A program made the position numbers and the translations under genes. The notes beneath the pieces are model-generated. The model worked only from the letters and a program-made list of their open reading frames with translations. It was not told the origin of the DNA and made no database searches. This document shows, piece after piece, positions 14,767 through 20,165 of a stretch of 20,165 nucleotides of DNA (positions within the stretch are counted from its first letter, which is position 1; every line of letters starts with the position of its first letter). This stretch comes from JBEBXQ01 sp040391535. Lineage in GTDB: Bacteria > Bacteroidota > Bacteroidia > Cytophagales > Spirosomataceae. The stretch is taken from the NCBI GenBank assembly GCA_040391535.1, contig JBEBXQ010000093.1, forward strand, positions 1 to 20,165. Reading direction: 5' to 3'.

Positions 14767-16782
14767 CTACTTTTTTTTAAGTACTATCGGTTGAGCATGT
14801 TTTTGCACAATCATGTCAAAGAACTGCCTCATATAGCCATACTCTTCCGCTGTGTACTGAATTCTGTTCAGAGTAATGGTACTGTTGACCGTCACCACTC
14901 CATCCTGATTGGTAATGCCATATAAAAACCGCCCGCCATTTTCAGGAAGATTGATCACCTCTGATTTTGGTAGTTCTTCTATTACATAGTCTTCCGGAAT
15001 TTTAAACTTACCAAGATATACAGTATTGGACGTCGTGGTGAAATCAAGAGGATATATGCGGGCAGGAGCCGTCAGATCGTGCTTTTTGATCTGCCCGCCA
15101 AGCATCGGATTAAAGTAGATCAGATCCGCGTCCTGTTCTTCTGTGCGAAAGCTGTAACCTATTGTCAGCATAATATTGGAAGAATCACTTTTTTCCTGTA
15201 CGCTTATATCTTCAATCTCCAATTCCGGATTATTTTTAATCAATGTCTCCTCATATTTTTTAACAGACTCGGCTGAATAACTGTTTTTCCATTTCAATGC
15301 CTGGTAGCCTCCGTATGAAATTTTATACACCCCTCCCAATTCTCCTGATTCCGGATCAATAGTAGCCTCAACCGATTCAAAAATAACTTTTTTAGCTGCC
15401 GGAATCAGGCTTATTAATCTGCCTGCTCCACGTTCAGGAATTAATCGCCCTGTTCCGTTCAGTGCATGCTCCGGCAAAACGCCCGGTATTAAATGAGGCC
15501 CGGTAGCATCCAGCAGTGTTTCTTTTCCTCCAATCAGTGCATGTGCGACAACATAATTAAACTTTTCCAGACTGGGAATATGCTCAAATACCTGTCCGTT
15601 ATTACGGGTACTGAGCACCACCGGATTGGCTGTTATGTCTAATTCCCGCAACAGATTAACCAGAAACATATTTACATCCGCCGCGTTTCCCTTCTTATTG
15701 TCAAACGCCTTTTTAAGGTCTGCCCCGGCACCCGCATATTCATTCCATTTTATCGTATTCCGTGTGTGTTCATAGGCCATCCACATTCTGACTTTCGGAT
15801 CGGCCGATTTTTTAGCAATTTCCGCAGCAGCTTCTTTTATAAATGCCCATCTCTTTAATTGCCCGCCAAACCAGCTTACTGTCATAAAGGTTTTATCTAC
15901 ATTTTCCCAGGTATGCGAATAAGATTTATACCCGGTACCGGGTAAAGAAACCGTAGACAATTCGAAACTGAGGCTGGATAAATAGTCCGATTCGCTGGTA
16001 ATAAAAGGCTCGTCCAGGAAAGCCGGAGCATCTTTAACTACAAACCGGTAAGCCGTTGCATTGCCGTCAGTCCCCGGAACACCTGCATTAAAAGTTACCT
16101 TTTCTTCCTTTTTAATATGCAGATCAAGATACCCTCCCATTGTAATCTTATAGAATAAAAATGAGGGTACTGTCATACGATATTCGCTCCACTTAATAGG
16201 AATTCCCCCCTGAAACTGCCATCTGTCCGGGTGATCCTGTGTATTCAGCGGAGTTTCCTTTGTATACGTATATTCAATAACTGATCCTTTTTTGACATTG
16301 GGAAGGTTGATTTTCACAAGGGTTGTTTTATCCGAAACATTTTCCCTTACCATCGCGCTCTTGCTCATCTTTTCATATTTCAGCGATTCCCCTTCCTGAT
16401 TATGCGTGATACCTTCAACATTGGAAATAGTTTCTTCCGCGTTGTAAGTCCCCTTCCTGAGCGGAATGGCAATAGAGGCACGGCTCAATGCTGATTCTTT
16501 CAGAATTTTAATCCTGCCCCAGTATTTATAAATCATTACCAGCCCTCTTCTCGAATCTCGGTTAAAAGTCACGTCAGCACGATCATAGAGCAATACTGCT
16601 TCTGCAGTACTGTCGCTGGCTGTGATACCGCCTTCAAACTCACTTTTACTGATAATCCCGAATTTCGGAGTATAGTCTTCCTGTGCATACAAATCAGGTA
16701 AATCCAGAAAAAAAAGAAGAATCAGATAACAAAAGAAATCTTTTGACACACAGTGCCACAATGGTCGAAGAGGTGTTTTCAT
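14767..16782 (-). CDS. Exported DUF3857 / transglutaminase-like protein lacking catalytic residues
   Basis: A 671-residue protein of the same architecture as the following gene: N-terminal hydrophobic signal ('DFFCYLILLFFLDLPDLYA', cleavage before Q34), DUF3857 domain about 60-260, transglutaminase-like core about 310-430, then a C-terminal beta-rich part. In the core, the Cys position is A367 ('KKGNAADVNMFLVNLLRE') and the His position is Y410 ('KFNYVVAHALI'). An Asp remains at D425 ('LLDATG'). It is therefore predicted to have no transglutaminase/protease activity and to serve a binding or structural role; such degenerate cores are common in this family. The signal peptide is longer than usual, and an N-terminal basic stretch precedes it. 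It is the first gene of the two-gene unit. Confidence 0.88.
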   Translation of the reverse strand: MKTPLRPLWHCVSKDFFCYLILLFFLDLPDLYAQEDYTPKFGIISKSEFEGGITASDSTAEAVLLYDRADVTFNRDSRRGLVMIYKYWGRIKILKESALSRASIAIPLRKGTYNAEETISNVEGITHNQEGESLKYEKMSKSAMVRENVSDKTTLVKINLPNVKKGSVIEYTYTKETPLNTQDHPDRWQFQGGIPIKWSEYRMTVPSFLFYKITMGGYLDLHIKKEEKVTFNAGVPGTDGNATAYRFVVKDAPAFLDEPFITSESDYLSSLSFELSTVSLPGTGYKSYSHTWENVDKTFMTVSWFGGQLKRWAFIKEAAAEIAKKSADPKVRMWMAYEHTRNTIKWNEYAGAGADLKKAFDNKKGNAADVNMFLVNLLRELDITANPVVLSTRNNGQVFEHIPSLEKFNYVVAHALIGGKETLLDATGPHLIPGVLPEHALNGTGRLIPERGAGRLISLIPAAKKVIFESVEATIDPESGELGGVYKISYGGYQALKWKNSYSAESVKKYEETLIKNNPELEIEDISVQEKSDSSNIMLTIGYSFRTEEQDADLIYFNPMLGGQIKKHDLTAPARIYPLDFTTTSNTVYLGKFKIPEDYVIEELPKSEVINLPENGGRFLYGITNQDGVVTVNSTITLNRIQYTAEEYGYMRQFFDMIVQKHAQPIVLKKK

Positions 16783-16940
16783 TTATATTTTATTAAACAG
16801 AAAAAGGGTTCTTCAGGTATTCGGTCTGCACACAGATAACAAAAGATTATCAATCAGAGCCAATCCCCGCTATTATCTAAATAAATCCACAAAAGGTATA
16901 TATACGCAATTAAACACTTTTCAGGAATGTTTACAAACAA

Positions 16941-16963
16941 CCTCTGTAAATAATAACCAGAGG
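16941..16963. repeat. 6-bp inverted repeat in divergent promoter region
   Basis: CCTCTG (16941-16946) is complementary to CAGAGG (16958-16963) with an AT-rich 11-bp spacer. It lies in the 252-bp region between the DUF3857 unit (minus) and the DUF72 gene (plus), 72 bp before the DUF72 start. Operator-like spacing; it may be chance. No other clear element is seen in this region. Confidence 0.25.
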
Positions 16964-17034
16964 AAGAAGATAAGGCATAAACTTTGCTATCTTTTCATAT
17001 TTCACGAATTTTACCGGTCAGTAAATAAAAAGGA

Positions 17035-17943
17035 ATGGATTTCGGAAAAGCATCAGATCTTTCAGTCATTGATTTCAGTCTTCCTGAAGATGCTCACTTT
17101 ACCTGTGAGGTTTTAAAAAGCCCTTTTCCGCATGCACAACGGCAGGTGCTTATCGGAGCTCCGGTCTGGGCCAACAGGGAATGGATCGGCAAAATTTATC
17201 CTGCCCATTGCAAGCCCGGAGATATGCTGTATTACTATGCACGGCAGTTTAATACCATCGAACTTAATGTAACACATTATCAGGTGCCTGATGAAAGTAC
17301 GATCAGCAGCTGGCGTGAAGCAGTTACTCCTGATTTCAGATTTTGTCCCAAATGGCCGCAGGTTATCAGCCATGACAGTATGTTAAGAGGCATGGACGGA
17401 CTGAAGCAGGAATTTATCCGTTCGGTGCTTCACCTGGAAGAAAACCTGGGGACCACTTTTTTGCAACTGGGACCTACTTTTGATACCGGCTATATGGCCG
17501 TACTTGATGCTTTTCTTAAAATATTGCCAGAAGGTTTTCCGCTGGCCATTGAATTCAGGCATCCTTCCTGGTTCGCTGATGAAGCGAAGTTCAACCGGCT
17601 TCTGGCTTACCTTCAAAAGAAGAATACAGGAATGGTGATTACCGATGTGGCCGGCCGCCGGGATGTGCTGCATATGGGACTCAGTACGCCTGATCTTACA
17701 TTACGGTTTGTCGGTTATGACCTTCATCCGACAGACTACAGCCGTACCGACACCTGGATAAAAAGACTAAGAAAATGGTTTGACGCCGGGCTGCAAACCG
17801 CCACTGTCTTTATTCATTGCGGTGAAAATTTTATGGCCCCCAAACTGGCCCGATACTGGACCAAACAACTTAATCAGGAATTAAAGCTGAATCTGCAACC
17901 ACCTGTTATACGGCCACAGGTAGTACAGGGATCCTTATTTTAA
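17035..17943 (+). CDS. DUF72 (YecE-like) TIM-barrel protein
   Basis: A 302-residue member of the DUF72/YecE family, with the family opening 'IGAPVWANREWIGKIYP', 'LYYYARQFNTIELNVTHYQVP', 'FRFCPKWPQVISHD', 'TTFLQLGPTF', 'LAIEFRHPSWF', 'MVITDVAGRRD' and 'TATVFIHCGENFMAPKLA'. The fold is a TIM barrel; the biochemical function of the family is not established. There is no signal peptide, so it is cytoplasmic. A short leader before the core (about residues 1-38) is slightly longer than in typical members. The start at the ATG 17035 is preceded directly by AAAAGGA, too close for a normal ribosome binding site. Its stop is 13 bp from the stop of the convergent lipoprotein gene. Family assignment is confident; the role is unknown. 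Confidence 0.92.
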   Translation: MDFGKASDLSVIDFSLPEDAHFTCEVLKSPFPHAQRQVLIGAPVWANREWIGKIYPAHCKPGDMLYYYARQFNTIELNVTHYQVPDESTISSWREAVTPDFRFCPKWPQVISHDSMLRGMDGLKQEFIRSVLHLEENLGTTFLQLGPTFDTGYMAVLDAFLKILPEGFPLAIEFRHPSWFADEAKFNRLLAYLQKKNTGMVITDVAGRRDVLHMGLSTPDLTLRFVGYDLHPTDYSRTDTWIKRLRKWFDAGLQTATVFIHCGENFMAPKLARYWTKQLNQELKLNLQPPVIRPQVVQGSLF

Positions 17944-17956
17944 AATCAAAGCTTTG

Positions 17957-18799
17957 TTATTCTGCTTCCGCTTCAGTCATATCTTTCTGCAAAACAGGCC
18001 ATACCCCGGGTTGAGGAACGCTTACACCCTTATTGGCGCCGCGTTCTTCATTGTCGGCACCAAAATAATATACCGGCCATCCTTTATAGGTTAACTGCTT
18101 ACGGTTAAAAACATTGATCACGGCAAAACTGGTTTTATCCAGCTCGGATGGAATCGCATTGATTTCAGCGGTATAAATGGGCCAGGTCGCTTCATTTGAA
18201 AGGTCCTCTTTCGTAAACTTATTACTATTGAACCTGTCATTCCTGTAAGCGTAGAGTGTTCTGCCCCAGTCATCTACGAAATACTGGGTTTCTGCCTCTC
18301 CTTCAGTGTAGTCTGATTTATAAGATTTCCCGTCATTACCCACCAGCTGATGATTCACCAGCATTACGGTATAATCCGTCCGGGCAACAAACCATAATTT
18401 CCCGACATTTTCCCCTTTCACATCCCCTTTTTCCGCGTCCTGCGCATAATAATACAGTGGCCAGTCTTTATAGGTAATCTGCATAGTTCCATCAGAGCGC
18501 GAAATGGTCCCGAAGTCAGAAGCCTCCAGCCCTGCTCCCAGGCGTAAATTTCCTGTCAGTGAGAAAACAGGCCAGTTGGTCAGGCAGTTACCGGTACATT
18601 GTGAGTTTCCCGTAGCATCTCTGGTAAAGAAATACAGCGTTTTCCCGTCTTTGTCTGTCAACACTTTCCCCAATGAAGTTTCATTGAGGATGATATCATA
18701 CTGTTCTTCAGGTGTCTTCTCATCATCCTTACATCCTGCAAAGGCCAGGGCCAGCAGCAATACTACTGCCCGGGTTATCCGTACTTGTCTGATTTTCAT
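17957..18799 (-). CDS. Lipoprotein with four Yx(FWY)xxD motifs (COG4315 / Lipoprotein_15)
   Basis: A 280-residue lipoprotein, signal 'LLLALAFAGC' with lipidated C23. It contains four copies of the hallmark Yx(F/W/Y)xxD motif at residues 56-61 (YFFTRD), 116-121 (YYYAQD), 183-188 (YAYRND) and 244-249 (YYFGAD), arranged as two tandem units of two. The first unit also has a CxxxC pair ('CTGNCLTNWP', C68 and C72). The repeating phrases 'GKTLYFF' and 'WPLYYY' are typical of the family, whose function is unknown. The protein is probably anchored in the periplasm or on the cell surface. The gene stands alone on the minus strand, divergent from the alkaline phosphatase gene and convergent with the DUF72 gene. 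Confidence 0.9.
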   Translation of the reverse strand: MKIRQVRITRAVVLLLALAFAGCKDDEKTPEEQYDIILNETSLGKVLTDKDGKTLYFFTRDATGNSQCTGNCLTNWPVFSLTGNLRLGAGLEASDFGTISRSDGTMQITYKDWPLYYYAQDAEKGDVKGENVGKLWFVARTDYTVMLVNHQLVGNDGKSYKSDYTEGEAETQYFVDDWGRTLYAYRNDRFNSNKFTKEDLSNEATWPIYTAEINAIPSELDKTSFAVINVFNRKQLTYKGWPVYYFGADNEERGANKGVSVPQPGVWPVLQKDMTEAEAE

Positions 18800-18936
18800 T
18801 TTATTTTCCGGTTATACTATATCAATCATTTTCCTGTTAATACGGGTATTTCAGCCGGGAGGTTGCGTTAAAGCAATGATTTATCCGGATACTATTTCCT
18901 CATGATTATTTAACAATAGGTAAATATGGGAATGCA

Positions 18937-18944
18937 TAGCTTTG
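18937..18944 (+). promoter_or_regulatory. Putative Bacteroidota -7 promoter element
   Basis: TAGCTTTG matches TAnnTTTG exactly and lies 22 bp before the ATG of the alkaline phosphatase gene, giving a leader of roughly 15 nt. The -33 TTG element is not evident. I see no match to a Pho-box and cannot say whether phosphate controls it. Confidence 0.45.
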
Positions 18945-18966
18945 TATTTAAAACAATCATACCCTT

Positions 18967-20109
18967 ATGAAATACATTCTTTTCACTTTTTCGATGCTTT
19001 ATTCCGGTTTTGCTTATTCGCAGAACCATTCGGCTCCCCTGCTGACACCCACATTACTGGCGGTTTCGTCGACGGCATTCACCGAGCCGGTGAGTACTCC
19101 TTCCAAAACCAAAACACCCAAAAACGTGATCCTGATGATCGGAGACGGAATGGGTGCCGCCCAGATATATGCCGGAATGATTGCCAATAAAAAACCGCTG
19201 CATCTTGAGCGCGCACGTCATATTGGTTTTCATAAAAATCAGTCTGCCGATAAGTTTATTACGGATTCAGCAGCTGGTGCTACAGCTTTCGCGATCGGGA
19301 AAAAAGCCAAAAACGGGGCTATAGGTGTTGATGCCCTTGACCGTCCTTCGGTAAGCATTCTGGAGTTATCAGAACAGCATGGTCTTTCAACAGGCCTTGT
19401 GGCCACAAGTTCCATCACAGATGCTACGCCAGGTTCATTTATTTCGCATCAGCCCAAGCGCAGCATGAATGAAGAAATAGCAGCTGATTTTCTCAAAACC
19501 GATATCGAAGTATTTATCGGAGGTGGCCGCCAGTACTTTAACCAGAGAAAAGACGGGCAAAACCTGCTCGACAGCCTAAAAAAACGCCAGTATCAGGTGG
19601 TGCATTCTACTGAAGAAATCAAGCAGGTAACCTCCGGTAAACTGGCAGCTTTTACGGCTGACAAAAATCCGCTCAGACTATCTGAAGGCAGAGGAGATCA
19701 ATTGTCGGTCAGTGCCAGAAAAGCCATCGAATTGCTTCAACCCAACAAAAAAGGATTTTTCCTGATGGTGGAAGGTTCTCAGATTGACTGGGGTGGCCAC
19801 GCCAATGACACAGAGTATCTCATCAATGAAATGCTGGATTTCGACAAAGTAATTGGCGAAGTACTTGATTTTGCGGAAAAAGACGGGAATACACTTGTCA
19901 TTATAACAGCCGATCATGAAACCGGCGGGCTGGCGATCAACGGGGGCGACAGCAAAACCGGAGAAGTAAATGCCGCCTACACTACCAAAGGCCATACGGG
20001 TATTATGATTCCGGTATTTGCTTTCGGGCCAGGAGCTGAGGCATTCTCAGGCTTTTACGAAAACACTGAAATTTTTCATAAAATAAAAAGTGCCCTGAAG
20101 TTTAAATAA
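18967..20109 (+). CDS. Secreted alkaline phosphatase
   Basis: A 380-residue exported phosphomonoesterase of the alkaline phosphatase superfamily. The signal peptide is 'MKYILFTFSMLYSGFAYS'. Catalytic and metal residues are all visible. D60 lies in 'MIGDGMG', the nucleophile S101 in 'TDSAAGATAF', and D152/T154 in 'ITDATPGSF'. E269, D274 and H278 lie in 'MVEGSQIDWGGH', D316 and H317 in 'TADHETGG', and H343 in 'KGHTG'. The enzyme binds Zn and Mg and releases phosphate from monoesters in the periplasm. It is short compared with the E. coli enzyme (about 470 residues), as loops between the motifs are reduced, but no motif is lost, so it is not truncated. A -7-like element is placed just upstream. 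The symbol phoA is not assigned because several classes exist. Confidence 0.93.
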   Translation: MKYILFTFSMLYSGFAYSQNHSAPLLTPTLLAVSSTAFTEPVSTPSKTKTPKNVILMIGDGMGAAQIYAGMIANKKPLHLERARHIGFHKNQSADKFITDSAAGATAFAIGKKAKNGAIGVDALDRPSVSILELSEQHGLSTGLVATSSITDATPGSFISHQPKRSMNEEIAADFLKTDIEVFIGGGRQYFNQRKDGQNLLDSLKKRQYQVVHSTEEIKQVTSGKLAAFTADKNPLRLSEGRGDQLSVSARKAIELLQPNKKGFFLMVEGSQIDWGGHANDTEYLINEMLDFDKVIGEVLDFAEKDGNTLVIITADHETGGLAINGGDSKTGEVNAAYTTKGHTGIMIPVFAFGPGAEAFSGFYENTEIFHKIKSALKFK

Positions 20110-20129
20110 GGCCGTATATGAATCAGAAT

Positions 20130-20141
20130 GGGGCGTTCCCC
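20130..20141 (+). terminator. Weak hairpin after the alkaline phosphatase gene
   Basis: GGGG (20130-20133) and CCCC (20138-20141) can form a four-pair stem with a CGTT loop, 21 bp after the stop codon. A T-run follows only about 11 nt later (20153-20157). This is a poor terminator and may be chance. Confidence 0.22.
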
Positions 20142-20165
20142 CTGCTTAGTGGTTTTTACTTCGAT

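Noticed and set aside
18967..20109. Alkaline phosphatase as a truncated pseudogene because it is short
   Set aside because: All catalytic and metal-binding motifs and a signal peptide are present and the frame is intact; only loops are reduced.
1..20165. Mobile element, prophage, CRISPR or defence system
   Set aside because: No transposase, integrase, repeat array, restriction, toxin-antitoxin or nuclease gene was found on either strand, and gene order and composition look uniform.

Overview
The window reads as chromosomal DNA of a Bacteroidota bacterium, most likely of the Cytophagales/Spirosomataceae type. This is inferred from the protein families (LVIVD-repeat lipoproteins, paired DUF3857/transglutaminase proteins, LytTR two-component genes, a Tat-dependent Gfo/Idh/MocA oxidoreductase, a DUF6528-like protein). 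The absence of clear Shine-Dalgarno sites and two good matches to the Bacteroidota -7 element TAnnTTTG agree. The genus cannot be fixed from sequence reading alone. I see no tRNA, rRNA, CRISPR array, transposase, integrase or phage gene. Eighteen protein genes cover almost all of the window and all look intact.

Region by region. (1) 95-4530, minus strand: a LytS-like histidine kinase overlapping a LytTR response regulator, then a CPA2 cation:proton antiporter with a cytoplasmic USP-like tail, then a small SRPBCC-fold protein. (2) 4683-6374, plus strand: a secreted DUF6528-like beta-propeller protein and an NAD-type short-chain dehydrogenase 15 bp apart. (3) 6377-8819, minus strand: a four-gene envelope operon of two LVIVD-repeat lipoproteins, a predicted outer-membrane barrel and a small Cys-rich lipoprotein. 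(4) 9137-12742, plus strand: a sugar-oxidation/glycosidase-like cluster of a cytoplasmic Gfo/Idh/MocA oxidoreductase, a Tat-exported Gfo/Idh/MocA oxidoreductase and a BNR/Asp-box sialidase-like lipoprotein, with a terminator-like hairpin between the two oxidoreductases. (5) 12816-16782, minus strand: two exported DUF3857/transglutaminase-like proteins, one with a catalytic Cys and His, the other lacking both. (6) 17035-17943, plus: a DUF72 protein. (7) 17957-18799, minus: a lipoprotein with four Yx(FWY)xxD motifs. (8) 18967-20109, plus: a secreted alkaline phosphatase with all family catalytic residues.

Taken together, this is a surface- and periplasm-oriented region: eleven of eighteen products carry signal peptides, lipoboxes or membrane segments. 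The stretches most likely to hold undescribed biology are the LVIVD/barrel operon (region 3) and the oxidoreductase plus sialidase-like cluster (region 4). No mobile element or defence system is visible. Functional coupling within operons is inferred from spacing and strand only.
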